From positions 1 to 39,484 of the forward strand of contig JARGFR010000010.1 of assembly GCA_029210985.1 (NCBI GenBank): a stretch of DNA of 39,484 bases, read 5' to 3'. Shown here piece by piece: positions 8,061 through 17,910 of the stretch (position 1 is the stretch's first letter; the number at the start of each line of letters is the position of its first letter). Below the pieces are notes generated by a model, which searched no databases, was not told the origin of the DNA, and saw nothing but the letters and a program-made list of their open reading frames with translations. The DNA comes from Spirochaetaceae bacterium (GTDB taxonomy: Bacteria; Spirochaetota; Spirochaetia; DSM-2461). The translations under genes and the position numbers were made by a program.

Positions 8061-9146
8061 ATGCAACAAACATGCTCACTTCTCGACAGCCGGGCAAAAA
8101 TCGTGGAAGTTCTGTGGGAAAAACCGGGGCTTAGCCGCGTGGAGCTGGCGGAGATTCTGGGGGTGGATAAATCGACCATGAGCAGAGGTGTCGGGAGCCT
8201 TCTCACTAAAGGAATTCTCAAGGAAACGGAATCTCGCGAGTCGGGGCCGAAGGGCGGCCGCAGACGGACAAACCTTGAGGTGAACGGGGACTGGGGTCTT
8301 TGGCTCGGTTTGGAAATTCAGCCCGATGCCTGTATCGGTGTTCTTGTGGATTTTGCGGGACGGCAGCGGGCGGATTTCAATGTCGCTGCATCATTTGCCG
8401 ACTCGGGACTCATCGGAATCCTTGCCTCGGCCAAGATAATGGCGGTAGAACGATCCGCTATTCTGGGCATCCCTCTTGTGTCCGCCGGTCTTGCCGTACC
8501 GGGGGTCCTCCGGCCCGGAACGGGAATCGTCGAGAGATCCCGACCCTTGGGGATTGCCGAATCCATCGATCTGGGCCCAAGTGCTTCAAAGATTCTGGGC
8601 ATAAGTACCGTGGTGGAGAACGACGTGAATTGCAGCTGCAGGGCCGAAATGCGTTTTATCGATCGGACGATGTCCCGGAATTTCATGTTCGTCATGGCCG
8701 AGTCACGAAAGACAGGTATGTCTTTGGGACTGGGTACCGTGATTAACGGCGTCCTGCATCTTGGGGATCATGGAGCCGCCGGTGAAATCCTGAGTGTCTT
8801 CCGCAGAGAAGGGGATGATCAGCTGTCTCTGAGCACAGACATCCTCACTCAGGCCGCCTCGGATACCCGGGCACTGGCTTCGGTGGTTTCCGAGCTGGCT
8901 CCTCAGCTGGCCATGATGGCCAATGCTCTTGACATCGACCGTCTCGTTTTGGGCGGACTGTTCCGGCGGTATTTCAAATCCTTGGCGCCGGCGTTTTATA
9001 CCGCCGCAAGGCTGGGGCGAACTTATCCCGATCTGGCCAAACCGGAGATACTCCCGGCGGTTCGGGGGGACGAAGCGGTGGCTTACGGCGCCGCCATCCA
9101 TTTTACCGATCATCTTTTCGAGCAATCGTTCTGGAGGAACCTATGA
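8061..9146 (+). CDS. ROK-family transcriptional regulator
   Basis: A 361-residue NagC/XylR-type regulator. Residues about 10-65 form a winged helix-turn-helix (LSRVELAEILGVDKSTMSR). The rest is a ROK sugar-kinase-like domain containing ENDVNCSC and GDHGAAGEI. The CxCGxxGC zinc motif common in ROK proteins is absent after the GAAGE segment, so the structural zinc site seems lost. ROK regulators normally sense a sugar and control adjacent sugar genes. Here the stop codon overlaps the start of the cellobiose phosphorylase gene (ATGA), so both are translated together and cellobiose or a glucoside is the likely effector; this is inference. Confidence 0.88.
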   Translation: MQQTCSLLDSRAKIVEVLWEKPGLSRVELAEILGVDKSTMSRGVGSLLTKGILKETESRESGPKGGRRRTNLEVNGDWGLWLGLEIQPDACIGVLVDFAGRQRADFNVAASFADSGLIGILASAKIMAVERSAILGIPLVSAGLAVPGVLRPGTGIVERSRPLGIAESIDLGPSASKILGISTVVENDVNCSCRAEMRFIDRTMSRNFMFVMAESRKTGMSLGLGTVINGVLHLGDHGAAGEILSVFRREGDDQLSLSTDILTQAASDTRALASVVSELAPQLAMMANALDIDRLVLGGLFRRYFKSLAPAFYTAARLGRTYPDLAKPEILPAVRGDEAVAYGAAIHFTDHLFEQSFWRNL

Positions 9147-11581
9147 CTTACGGATTTTTTGACGATGGGAATAGAGAGTACGTCATCACCGAACCTCGAA
9201 CACCCTGGCCTTGGATCAACTATTTGGGGGACGAGGGGTTTTTCTCTCTGATATCCAATACCGGCGGCGGATACAGCTTTTACAAAGATGCCCTTTATCG
9301 CCGAATCACCCGCTACCGTTACAACGGCGTACCCGCAGATGAAGGATCTAGAGGTTTCTGGATTCGGGAATCCGACGGGAGACTTTGGTCTCCGGGCTGG
9401 AAGCCCGCCAAGACCGATCTGGATTCCTATGAGTGCCGACACGGATTAGGCTATACGCGCATAACCGGCTCGTTGGACGGTCTCGAAGTTTCGATTCTCT
9501 ACACCGTACCCCGGGGAGAAAACGCCGAAGTCCAAAAGGTGAGTCTGACCAATATCGGCGAGTCCATACGCAAAATTTCGTTTTACTCATACGTGGAATT
9601 CGCGCTGTGGAACGCCCAGGCCGACGGTGAGAATTTCCAGCGCAATCTGAATATCGGTGAAGTGGAAATCGACGGTTCCACAATTATTCACAAAACCGAG
9701 TATAGGGAACGCCGGAATCACCTTTCGTTCTACCACAGTTCACAACCCGCCGACGGGTTCGATTCGGATCGGGAGAGCTTCGTCGGACTGTATGAGACGC
9801 TGGCCGAAGCCCGGTGCCCTATGGAGGGAACCTCGAAGGACTCCATCGCCGACGGCTGGAGTCCGATTGCCGCCTTCCGACATGACATCACACTGGGCCC
9901 CGGGGAAAGTAAGGACATCGTTTTTGTCCTCGGATATGTCGAGAACGATCCCAGGAATAAGTGGGAATCCCCGGGTGTCGTCAGGAAAGAGGGAATCCAC
10001 AGCCTCATCGACAGAGTGGGAACCCCGGCCAAGGTCGATGAAGCGGCGTTGAACCTGAAAGAGCACTGGGAATCCCTGCTATCGCGCTACCGCATCACCC
10101 ATCACGAAGAGAAGCTCGAGCGGATGGTGAACATCTGGAATCAATACCAGTGCATGGTCACCTACAATCTGGCTCGTTCAGCCAGTTACTTTGAATCCGG
10201 CATCGGCAGGGGTCTCGGCTTCCGGGACACGTCCCAGGACCTTCTGGGATTTGTCCACCAGATACCCGAGAAAGCCAAAGAGCGTATCCTTGATGTGGCC
10301 GCCACCCAGTTTCCCGACGGCGGCTGCTACCACCAGTATCAACCTCTTACCAAGAAAGGCAACGCGGGAATCGGTGGGAATTTCCGAGACGATCCTCTCT
10401 GGCTCATTGCGGCGGTGTCGGCCTATATCCGGGAAACCGGCGAATGGAGTTTTCTGGACACCATCGTGCCCTTCGACGGCGGCGCGGAAAGAGAAGCTAC
10501 AATCTTCACCCATCTCCAGCGGTCCTTCCGGCAGGTTCTGGATCACCGGGGACCCCACGGACTGCCCCTCATCGGCCGGGCGGATTGGAATGACTGTCTG
10601 AATCTGAACACTTTTTCGTCCGATCCCAACGATTCCTTTCAGACCGCCGGCGACGGTGAAGGCCGGGTAGCCGAATCGGTCTTCATCGCCGGTATGTTCG
10701 TCTTCTATGGACGGGAATACGCCGAAATCTGCCGGCGTTCCGGGCGGACAAAAGACGCCGATGAAGCTTTAGCGAAGATTTCTGTGATGGAACAGGCCGT
10801 TACGGAGCATGGTTGGGACGGGGAATGGTACTTGAGGGCCTATGACGCAAATGGGCACAAAGTCGGTTCGGCGGAATGTGATGACGGCAAGATACTCATT
10901 GAGCCCCAGGGGTTCTGTGCCATGGCCGAAATCGGTGCCCGGGAGAACATGCCGGTTCGGGCGATGGATTCGGCTGCGAAATACCTGGGCACCGACCATG
11001 GCCTGATGATTCTCTGGCCGGCTTACAAGGACTACCACCTGGAACTTGGAGAAATCTCCAGTTATCCGCCGGGATATAAGGAAAACGGGGGCATCTTCTG
11101 CCACAATAATCCTTGGGTGATGATCGGTGAGGCCGTTGCCGGTCGGGCGGAAAGGGCCTGGGATTACTACAAACGCATCGCGCCGGCCTGGAGAGAAGAA
11201 ATAAGCCGACTCCACCGTACCGAGCCCTACGTCTATGCCCAGATGATCGCCGGCAAAGAGGCGTCTCGGCACGGCGAAGCAAAGAACTCATGGCTCACAG
11301 GCACCGCCGCCTGGAATTTCGTAGCGGTGAGTCAGTATATCCTCGGTGTCAGACCCCATTGGGACGGCTTGGAAATCAATCCTTGCGTTCCTGCCGACTG
11401 GGATAGTTATCTTGTGGAGAGATTTTTTCGGGGTGACCGATACCGTATCTCCTTCCGCAATGAATCCAGATCCGGCAGCCGGGGAATACTCGGAATGACC
11501 GTCGATGGGCGCAGAGTGGACGGCAATGTCATTCGGCCTGTCGGAGACGGCGGCATCCATGAGGTGGAAGTGGTATTCTGA
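9143..11581 (+). CDS. Cellobiose phosphorylase (GH94)
   Basis: An 812-residue protein, the usual length for cellobiose phosphorylase. It splits cellobiose with phosphate into alpha-glucose 1-phosphate and glucose in the cytoplasm, saving one ATP. The N-terminus (FFDDGNREYVIT, then PWPWINYLG) and SPGWKP followed by LDSYECRHGLGYTRITG are close to characterised cellobiose phosphorylases, rather than the cellodextrin or chitobiose enzymes. The catalytic segment RADWNDCLNL lies at residues 479-488, with Asp484 of WND the expected general acid. GH94 also includes laminaribiose phosphorylase and others, so the exact disaccharide is probable, not certain. It is coupled to the upstream ROK regulator gene by a 4-base overlap. 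No sugar transporter or cellulase is in the window. Confidence 0.93.
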   Translation: MTYGFFDDGNREYVITEPRTPWPWINYLGDEGFFSLISNTGGGYSFYKDALYRRITRYRYNGVPADEGSRGFWIRESDGRLWSPGWKPAKTDLDSYECRHGLGYTRITGSLDGLEVSILYTVPRGENAEVQKVSLTNIGESIRKISFYSYVEFALWNAQADGENFQRNLNIGEVEIDGSTIIHKTEYRERRNHLSFYHSSQPADGFDSDRESFVGLYETLAEARCPMEGTSKDSIADGWSPIAAFRHDITLGPGESKDIVFVLGYVENDPRNKWESPGVVRKEGIHSLIDRVGTPAKVDEAALNLKEHWESLLSRYRITHHEEKLERMVNIWNQYQCMVTYNLARSASYFESGIGRGLGFRDTSQDLLGFVHQIPEKAKERILDVAATQFPDGGCYHQYQPLTKKGNAGIGGNFRDDPLWLIAAVSAYIRETGEWSFLDTIVPFDGGAEREATIFTHLQRSFRQVLDHRGPHGLPLIGRADWNDCLNLNTFSSDPNDSFQTAGDGEGRVAESVFIAGMFVFYGREYAEICRRSGRTKDADEALAKISVMEQAVTEHGWDGEWYLRAYDANGHKVGSAECDDGKILIEPQGFCAMAEIGARENMPVRAMDSAAKYLGTDHGLMILWPAYKDYHLELGEISSYPPGYKENGGIFCHNNPWVMIGEAVAGRAERAWDYYKRIAPAWREEISRLHRTEPYVYAQMIAGKEASRHGEAKNSWLTGTAAWNFVAVSQYILGVRPHWDGLEINPCVPADWDSYLVERFFRGDRYRISFRNESRSGSRGILGMTVDGRRVDGNVIRPVGDGGIHEVEVVF

Positions 11582-11598
11582 GAGCACCGATGAAGTTC

Positions 11599-13521
11599 TC
11601 AGGATACCTTTCCGGTCAGAAACTCCGTGTATTGGCGGTCGGTCTTCAGAATGTGATTGGTCACCCAGTCCTGCAGGAAGTCGAGAACTTCATTGGTGAG
11701 GACCGATTGGTCTGATTCTAAAGCGTCCCTCAGGCTTCGGGCTTTAGACAGCAGCTCGTCATGCCGGCGGTTGTGCTCGACTCGGTCAGGGTATTCATGA
11801 GCATTGAAGGCTTCCTGCTCCGCCTGGAAATGATAGTCCGTATAGTCGATGAGCTCCCCCAGCGTCTTTCTCAGAACGTCCTCACCCTCTCCAGACTCCA
11901 TCTTCACGTAGAGCCTGTTGATCAGCCCGATCAGCTTCTGATGATGCCCGTCGAACACTTCGATTCCCACGCTCAACGTCGGATCCCACTTGATGAAATC
12001 GTCATAACCGATGGTGGTGAGTATCTGAACAACCTTGTTCGAGATTTCGAGAAGACGGCCGTAGGCTGCGATCGCCTCGTTGCGATCCCCGGCTTCCACC
12101 CGGGTAAGAAGGTGCTTGAGAGTGTCGTGAAGTTCATCGTGAGTCTGGCGCAGATTGCTTATTTTCCCGTTGGTGAGAATCTTCTCATCACCGGGTTTTT
12201 CCAACCATTTCCCGAGTTCACAGGCCCGGGAATCGGTCAGGTCGGCATCGTCGGGGGACAGGGTTCCGTCCATGATCGCCCGAGCTTTGGCCACCCAATT
12301 GATATGACCCAGGATAATATTCGACATGCTCATCCGTTCGGCGACGGGAGTATAATCCCCGGACAATTGTGCGGACACCGTCTCTCCGAACCGTTCCAGG
12401 GATCGATTGGAGCGAAGATACGACTCGGAAATCTTCGTCGATATGAGATTGATGCCCCGGACCTTGTCGGTGAGGTGTTCCATTGATTCGTCCAGTCCGT
12501 CGGCGATCGACATAGAGGAAGTGAGGATTTTTCCAATTTCCCGGGATCCGACTCCCATCTCGTCCATGCTTTCCACGGTCTGGCCGCTGATGTTCCTCAG
12601 ATAATTGGCGGATTCCACCACCTCTCTCGACCGGCCTGAGATTTCGGATGTCAAACCTTCGATGTCCCGGAATGATTCGGTGACCGACCGGACCCCTTTA
12701 TCGATTTCGACGAAAGCTTCGCCGCTCGCCCGACTCGTTTCGCCTGCTTCATCAATCTGTTCGACCAGCTCTCCCAGGGTGGTGGATATGGTACGGGCGT
12801 TTGCCGAGGTGGATGTGGCCAGATTTCGGATTTCCTCAGCCACAACCGCGAATCCCCGCCCCGCATCGCCGGCGTGGGCCGCTTCGATGGCGGCGTTCAT
12901 CGCCAGGAGGTTTGTCTTGGATGCGATGCCGTTGATGACTGAAATGAGTTCTGAGACGTCACTCACTTTTCCGGCGACGCTTCGAATCACCTGATCCGTA
13001 TCGTTAACTTTCCCGTTGCCCAGACTGGTCACCTGAACCAGCGTCTCGGTAGCCTTAAGACGTTCGGAGGCGATACGAGAAACGTTCCGCAGGGCTTCAT
13101 CAATTTCCGCCATCGCCATAGTTGTGGTTTCGACGGCTTTAAGCTGTTCGGTCGCTTGCCTGCCCTGGGATTCGATGGTGGCGGTAATCTGCTCGACGGC
13201 GCTGGAACCTTCGGTCACGTCGTCCCTGAGCTGTTTTGCCGTTCCGAGATTCTTTTCCGCATGGGCACTGATATCCGAAGAAAACATCAGGGTCTTCTGA
13301 ATATTGCGGGATAATCGTGTCCCCGCTCGTTCACTTTCGGCCAATTCCTCCGCGATGGTGGAGAATGCCGCCGCATTTCGGTCGACAATATCCTTGAGTT
13401 CGCCCATGGCGGCCAGATCGATATCGCGGCGTTTTTTTACGATTTTCCCACGGACAAGGAGGAACGCCAGAATGACGGCTTCCAGCACGGCAATGATGAA
13501 GAGGATGAGTTGCAACGACAT
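11599..13521 (-). CDS. Methyl-accepting chemotaxis protein with CZB zinc and hemerythrin domains
   Basis: A 640-residue receptor with one N-terminal membrane helix (about 4-24) and no large periplasmic domain, so its sensing is cytoplasmic. Residues about 90-380 are the signalling coiled coil, with the conserved hairpin tip around 195-235 ([30 protein letters not shown]). Next comes a CZB domain (about 398-490) with ligands His406, Cys434 (CELGKW), His461 and His465. A hemerythrin domain (about 510-635) follows, with His526, His564, Glu568, His583, His587, His623 and Asp628, the full set for a diiron site. CZB domains bind zinc and sense oxidants such as HOCl in characterised cases; hemerythrin binds oxygen. 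The HD-GYP gene lies 12 bases upstream on the same strand. Confidence 0.93.
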   Translation of the reverse strand: MSLQLILFIIAVLEAVILAFLLVRGKIVKKRRDIDLAAMGELKDIVDRNAAAFSTIAEELAESERAGTRLSRNIQKTLMFSSDISAHAEKNLGTAKQLRDDVTEGSSAVEQITATIESQGRQATEQLKAVETTTMAMAEIDEALRNVSRIASERLKATETLVQVTSLGNGKVNDTDQVIRSVAGKVSDVSELISVINGIASKTNLLAMNAAIEAAHAGDAGRGFAVVAEEIRNLATSTSANARTISTTLGELVEQIDEAGETSRASGEAFVEIDKGVRSVTESFRDIEGLTSEISGRSREVVESANYLRNISGQTVESMDEMGVGSREIGKILTSSMSIADGLDESMEHLTDKVRGINLISTKISESYLRSNRSLERFGETVSAQLSGDYTPVAERMSMSNIILGHINWVAKARAIMDGTLSPDDADLTDSRACELGKWLEKPGDEKILTNGKISNLRQTHDELHDTLKHLLTRVEAGDRNEAIAAYGRLLEISNKVVQILTTIGYDDFIKWDPTLSVGIEVFDGHHQKLIGLINRLYVKMESGEGEDVLRKTLGELIDYTDYHFQAEQEAFNAHEYPDRVEHNRRHDELLSKARSLRDALESDQSVLTNEVLDFLQDWVTNHILKTDRQYTEFLTGKVS

Positions 13522-13533
13522 GAAAGACCTTCC

Positions 13534-14541
13534 CTATACGGCATGTTTTGTGACGTCCCAGCCTTGGAAAATTTTTCGATAACGGTCCTTCCCGGATTCT
13601 TTGGTGAAATCGGTCAGACTGTAGGCGAAATCGACAAAAAAATCCGGGTTTAAGCGCCGGGAAGTCACTTCTTTTTTTAGAATCTCCAATGCTTCGATTG
13701 GTTCTAAGGCGGAACGATAGAGCCTGTCGTCGTTTGTCAGCGCCTCGTAGGAGTCTACGACCGCCAGGATTTGTCCGATTTCCGAAATGGTTTTCAAGTT
13801 CACCGGATAGCCGCTGCCGTCCACCTTCTCGTGGTGCTCCAACGCCCCGGGGATAGCGGTATGGACTGATGAGTCGTTGGCCTGAAGAATCTCGGCTCCA
13901 AGCTGGGGATGACTTTGGATCACCTGGAATTCATAGTCGGTAAGTCTCCTTGGGGCGGAGAGGATTTCAATCGGAATCTCCGTCTTGCCGATATCGTGGA
14001 ACAGGGCGGCCAAGCCGTAGCGAACCGTTGTGCCGATGTCTTTTTGCGTATAAAAGCAATATCCGACGGTCAGGGCCATGACATTAATGGAATGAATGGT
14101 GGTGGTGTAGTCGCTGTGAGATATTCTGGCAAGATTCTTGATGATCTCGGGCTGCTTCGCATAACCGTCGACAACGACTTCGACAGTTTGCTCCATGACA
14201 CCGAGACCCCCGGCCCGGGGATCGGAGAGAGACTCACCGACAATGTTCAACAGTCCCGCCTTCACCTTCCCGGCGCCCTCGTTCAGTATGTTGTGGGTCA
14301 GCTCCATGCTGAATCCACGCTGAGCTTCTCTCAGGCATTTTTCTTTATCCTCGGGCTGGATGTACAGACTGCCGGTAAAAGGATTATCGGCCAGGTATTC
14401 ATCGGTGAATTTCAGACCGGCAGCTTTGTAGAGCAGAACATTCTGTGATTTCTTCGGCAGGTAATAGAGGTTGATATCATCGTAGTATTTGAGATTGGAT
14501 TTCCTGACGGGTATCCAGTCACGGCCGTTGATGTTTTTCAT
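13534..14541 (-). CDS. HD-GYP domain protein (c-di-GMP phosphodiesterase type)
   Basis: A 335-residue soluble protein. Residues 1-130 have no clear family; they resemble the N-terminal regions of other stand-alone HD-GYP proteins. Residues about 135-325 are an HD-GYP domain: HDIGK with the metal pair His182-Asp183, then HHEKVDGSGYP at 236-246, which is near the consensus HHExxDGxGYP. The enzyme should hydrolyse c-di-GMP to pGpG or GMP with a binuclear metal centre. It is likely co-transcribed with the downstream chemoreceptor gene, which links second-messenger turnover to a zinc/oxygen-responsive receptor. The diguanylate cyclase at 4580-6091 could supply its substrate. ATG 14541 is preceded by a GAAGAA sequence. 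Confidence 0.92.
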   Translation of the reverse strand: MKNINGRDWIPVRKSNLKYYDDINLYYLPKKSQNVLLYKAAGLKFTDEYLADNPFTGSLYIQPEDKEKCLREAQRGFSMELTHNILNEGAGKVKAGLLNIVGESLSDPRAGGLGVMEQTVEVVVDGYAKQPEIIKNLARISHSDYTTTIHSINVMALTVGYCFYTQKDIGTTVRYGLAALFHDIGKTEIPIEILSAPRRLTDYEFQVIQSHPQLGAEILQANDSSVHTAIPGALEHHEKVDGSGYPVNLKTISEIGQILAVVDSYEALTNDDRLYRSALEPIEALEILKKEVTSRRLNPDFFVDFAYSLTDFTKESGKDRYRKIFQGWDVTKHAV

Positions 14542-14659
14542 TTCTTCAAGCTCAGTGCCGGATCTCCTTTATTGTAAACGACGCATCGGCGTCCATGAAA
14601 TTATACTGGTCGTACAAAATCATCGATAGGGACAAATTGATGTAGTTTTTGTTAAGATC

Positions 14660-15364
14660 TCACGAAGATCCCTCACCATAGTTAAAGCGCATCCGGAATC
14701 CTCCGGCCCGGGTTATCAGCATCCGACCGACAAAATCCATCGACAGTTCCTTCAGCCTCCACGAACCGTCGGAACCTGATGCGGCGCTCATCCTATACTC
14801 GTAGGAGACGATGAGATCCGGTCCTTCGGTCAGGCGGCTCACCAGACGGAGCGGCATACCATTCTCGACATCGATGAATACCGTACCTTCTTCCGTCACC
14901 GGCTTCGGCTTCCCGGCACCCATGGGCCATTCATCTTTGAAAACAAAGTCGTAAATACGGCATTCATACCCATCCACGACAGCTGTCGTGGCTCGAGGTA
15001 TTAGTGTGAGTCCGGCAGCTTTATCGGGATTGAAGATCTGGTGCGCGAATGAGGGACCATCACGCTCGTCCACTCTCTCCAGGCGGCGCTGTTCATGTTT
15101 CGTCACATCTTTGCCGTTTTCCACCGCCGATACCAACTCATAGTCACCGAGCTGTTCTTTCCAGGCGAAAACCATCACCATACCGGTTGTTTCAGCACTG
15201 ACATTATCTCGCTTATAGGTCTCCATCAATATGGTTGCGGCTTTGTCGGCTCTGATCGGATCGGCATAGTTTATGGCCCGGGACCAGAGTTCATCGGATG
15301 CAGACACAGGCAGTGCAAATCGAATAATAAGTAAGAGGGCTGAGATGATTCGTACAGGGGTCAT
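14660..15364 (-). CDS. Secreted outer-membrane lipoprotein-sorting (LolA-like) protein
   Basis: A 234-residue protein with a signal peptide (MTPVRII, hydrophobic core, cleavage probably after VSA near residue 22). The mature part is rich in beta strands and has the pattern of the outer membrane lipoprotein-sorting/LolA-like superfamily: a hydrophobic half-barrel with GTVFIDVENGMPLRL and a final run of strands. Members of this broad group bind lipid or lipoprotein in the periplasm, but distant ones have unknown roles. It stands as a single gene with 118- and 122-base gaps on each side. Its ATG follows a TATATT box by only six bases and lacks a ribosome site. Confidence 0.6.
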   Translation of the reverse strand: MTPVRIISALLLIIRFALPVSASDELWSRAINYADPIRADKAATILMETYKRDNVSAETTGMVMVFAWKEQLGDYELVSAVENGKDVTKHEQRRLERVDERDGPSFAHQIFNPDKAAGLTLIPRATTAVVDGYECRIYDFVFKDEWPMGAGKPKPVTEEGTVFIDVENGMPLRLVSRLTEGPDLIVSYEYRMSAASGSDGSWRLKELSMDFVGRMLITRAGGFRMRFNYGEGSS

Positions 15365-15370
15365 GCAGGC

Positions 15371-15376
15371 AATATA
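15371..15376 (-). promoter_or_regulatory. -10 box abutting LolA-like gene start
   Basis: TATATT on the minus strand, then six bases, then ATG at 15364. There is no Shine-Dalgarno sequence. No convincing -35 hexamer is visible. Confidence 0.3.
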
Positions 15377-15486
15377 GTGAGCCGGAACGGTGCTTTCCAG
15401 TCACAGAAGCCGAATTTTCAGCGATGTAAGCCTTCGGGACCGCCTTCGGCCCTGCGCAATCGAAACAATTGGGCCGTCAGCAGATT

Positions 15487-16524
15487 TCAGGCATAACGCC
15501 GTTCCGTTTCGGAAAAAATTTCTTCCAGAGTATCCCACAGCTCTCGGCCGTTATCCGGGGAGTCTGCAATATCGGAAGGAGCTCTTTTTCGCATCAGAAA
15601 CTGATACAGCATGGTCTCTCCCTCAATTCTGGATGAGGCGGCCAGGTAGGCCACCGGCAGGGCCGCCGTTCGAGGTGATTGGAAGAACAGGGCGAAGAAC
15701 AGTTTAGCGAAGGGCTGAGCGACGGCCGGCGCCTCCCGGGCGATATTGGATGCGATGGGTCCGGGACAAAGGGCATTCACACTCACATCAGGCTTATCGT
15801 CGGCGCCGTGGGCAAGCTTTCTTGCAAGTTCTCTGGCATAAGTGAGAAGCCAGAGTTTGGTCCAGCCGTAGCGCGGTGTGCTCTCGGCCATGCCGTAGGG
15901 TTCTATCCGATTCAGATCCTCCAGGTTCAAGGCATTTGCCGACCGATGAGCTTCCGAGGCCACCACAACGATCCGAGGTATGGGTGAATCCGCGCGCCGG
16001 CCGTTGCCCGCGAATGTGTAGTTGGGAATAACGCCCCGGTGCAGCAGCTCTCTCATCAGCAGGGCGGGGGCAAGAGCATTCACTTGAAGCATTTCCTCAA
16101 ATCCATCCACGGTGGTCCTGGCCGAACCAGGGACAACAGCCGCATTGGAAATCGCGACATCGATATGTTCACCCCGCCGGGCAAGCTCGTCGACCAAAGC
16201 CCGAATGGAGGAAAAATCGGCCATGTCGGCACGAAGCAGTTCCGCGCTGCCGCCTTCTTTCTCGCCGGTGCGCTGTACCTCAACAAGTTCTTTTACCGCG
16301 TTTCGGCGGCAGACCATCAGAACCCGGGCACCACGGGAGGAGAGTTCTTTGGCCGCTGCGAATCCCAGTCCTGAAGAAGCGCCGGTTAAAAGGACGGTGC
16401 GGCCGTCCATTCGGTCCTCCGGGAGCAGCTGATCGTAGGGGGGATCGGTCTTGTCCTTCAAATCCTTGATTCCCGCCCACACCGCCGTACTGTTGGAATT
16501 GTAGGTTTTCTGTGTCTTGGCCAT
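15487..16524 (-). CDS. Short-chain dehydrogenase/reductase
   Basis: A 345-residue oxidoreductase of the classical SDR fold. The NAD(P)-binding motif TGASSGLG is at 48-55, NAA at 127-129, and the catalytic set is Ser190, Tyr219 and Lys223 (YGWTK). An Arg-rich stretch after the second strand (CRRN, 72-75) favours NADP(H). A 40-residue N-terminal extension precedes the Rossmann fold. It resembles the retinol-dehydrogenase-like/protochlorophyllide-reductase-like SDR group, which act on alcohols or ketones of lipids and isoprenoids. It is last in an operon, only three bases after the sulfotransferase stop, so a shared lipid-like substrate is likely, by inference. Confidence 0.88.
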   Translation of the reverse strand: MAKTQKTYNSNSTAVWAGIKDLKDKTDPPYDQLLPEDRMDGRTVLLTGASSGLGFAAAKELSSRGARVLMVCRRNAVKELVEVQRTGEKEGGSAELLRADMADFSSIRALVDELARRGEHIDVAISNAAVVPGSARTTVDGFEEMLQVNALAPALLMRELLHRGVIPNYTFAGNGRRADSPIPRIVVVASEAHRSANALNLEDLNRIEPYGMAESTPRYGWTKLWLLTYARELARKLAHGADDKPDVSVNALCPGPIASNIAREAPAVAQPFAKLFFALFFQSPRTAALPVAYLAASSRIEGETMLYQFLMRKRAPSDIADSPDNGRELWDTLEEIFSETERRYA

Positions 16525-16527
16525 CTC

Positions 16528-17910
16528 TTACTCCTCTTCGGGTATGGCGTATTCGGAAATGTAGTCGGCAAAATCAGAACGGATCCCTTCGGCGCTGCGA
16601 TTGAAATCCGCCAGGTTGTAAACATGTCGGCCGTATCGATGTCGGCCGTGGGTCTCCAGGAATAATTGAGCTCTCCGGAGGGTCCGATCGTCGAAATCCA
16701 CATCGGCGAACTTATAAATTCGCGCCAATACCGACAGGGGATCGGCCATGAGATCGGTAAACTGTATGTCCAGAAATGTTCGGGACTCGTCTTCGGGCCC
16801 AAGTGAATTCCGGTACTCCATTCCTTTTTCAACCATACGTCGGCATTTACGGGACCAATGATTCCCGATCACTATCGGATTCGGGGAGTCGGAGAACATG
16901 CCGTACCCGTGGGCTACCATGCTCAGGAAGCTTCCCATCGTCTTGGACGGATCACGGTGGGTTTGGACGACTTTGGCTTCGGGGAAAACGTCAAAGAGCA
17001 CATCCAAAAACTCCAGATGATGGGGGGTTTTGAGAATCCAGGCATCACGAACGTCCCGGGATTGGAAGAGAAGCAGCAGCCGGCGCATAAATCGGTAGGC
17101 CGGAGTTGAATCCGTACTCTCAAGCCACGCGGCGTAGCGCGGCACATGGAGTATGGCTTCGGCTACGGTACTCCTGAAAGTGGTGTCCAGCAGCAGTACG
17201 TCCTCTTCGGGAGCTCGATGGTCGATGGGATGCACGGCGAAAAAATCCGGAGACATCCAGGCGGCGCCTTTTTCCGCCCTCTGTGCTGCTTTGATGCGGG
17301 GATCTTTCCCTTGAGCGGACGCGGGAGGCGGAGAGGGATCGAGGACTTCCCATGACGAGAGGGAGCGGAAACGCGGGTCCGAGGCAATGAGGCGATGGAG
17401 AAGCGTCGTTCCCGTGCGCTGGAGTCCGGTGATGATGAGAGGCGGAGAGAGACGAGCTCCCAGGATTTCCGGCCGCTTTCTCCACTCCTGTTCGGCGCAA
17501 AACCTGGCCTTGAGAACTCCGATAAGCCGCCCCCGGGTAATCATCCTGCCCACCGTATTCAGTTCGGTTTCGGATTCGATGGAATCGATGAGGATCTCCA
17601 GTCCTTCCCGATAGTCTTCGGAATATCCTCGGAAGCCCGAAGGCATTCCGGCGGCCTTCGCCGCGGATTTGATGATGCTTCCGGCCGTGATGCGTCGCCG
17701 GATCCCGGCGTATTCCAGGACACGGCCCACCGCATTGACGGCTCCCAGCGGGAAGGGCCGATAGGGGTCGGCATAGTTCCGGGAGGTGGTTTTCGTGCTA
17801 TTTTGCACCGTCGTTTCCGGGGGTGTTGTTTTCGTCTCCACAGGAGCCGGAGCCTCGGCCACCACCGACGTGATTGTCGCTTTCATGGATGATTTACGAC
17901 GATGGGTCAT
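16528..17910 (-). CDS. PAPS-dependent sulfotransferase family protein
   Basis: A 460-residue protein from ATG 17910, which has GGGAGG upstream and overlaps the preceding stop codon as ATGA; the frame is open further upstream but only inside the DUF1214 gene. The 5'-phosphosulfate loop is LQRTGTTLLHRL (163-174), and the 3'-phosphate segment is THRDPSKTMGSFLS (317-330). This places it in the Sulfotransfer_3-type family, which moves sulfate from PAPS to hydroxyl groups of small molecules or lipids. The first 45 residues are low-complexity, rich in Thr and Pro, and may be flexible. The middle gene of a DUF1214 - sulfotransferase - SDR operon. The acceptor is unknown. Confidence 0.88.
   Translation of the reverse strand: MTHRRKSSMKATITSVVAEAPAPVETKTTPPETTVQNSTKTTSRNYADPYRPFPLGAVNAVGRVLEYAGIRRRITAGSIIKSAAKAAGMPSGFRGYSEDYREGLEILIDSIESETELNTVGRMITRGRLIGVLKARFCAEQEWRKRPEILGARLSPPLIITGLQRTGTTLLHRLIASDPRFRSLSSWEVLDPSPPPASAQGKDPRIKAAQRAEKGAAWMSPDFFAVHPIDHRAPEEDVLLLDTTFRSTVAEAILHVPRYAAWLESTDSTPAYRFMRRLLLLFQSRDVRDAWILKTPHHLEFLDVLFDVFPEAKVVQTHRDPSKTMGSFLSMVAHGYGMFSDSPNPIVIGNHWSRKCRRMVEKGMEYRNSLGPEDESRTFLDIQFTDLMADPLSVLARIYKFADVDFDDRTLRRAQLFLETHGRHRYGRHVYNLADFNRSAEGIRSDFADYISEYAIPEEE

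Noticed and set aside
11578-11602. Inverted repeat CTGAGA / TCTCAG between the cellobiose phosphorylase and chemoreceptor genes
   Set aside because: Only a 6-bp stem with a 13-base loop and no T run, partly inside the coding ends; too weak to call a terminator.
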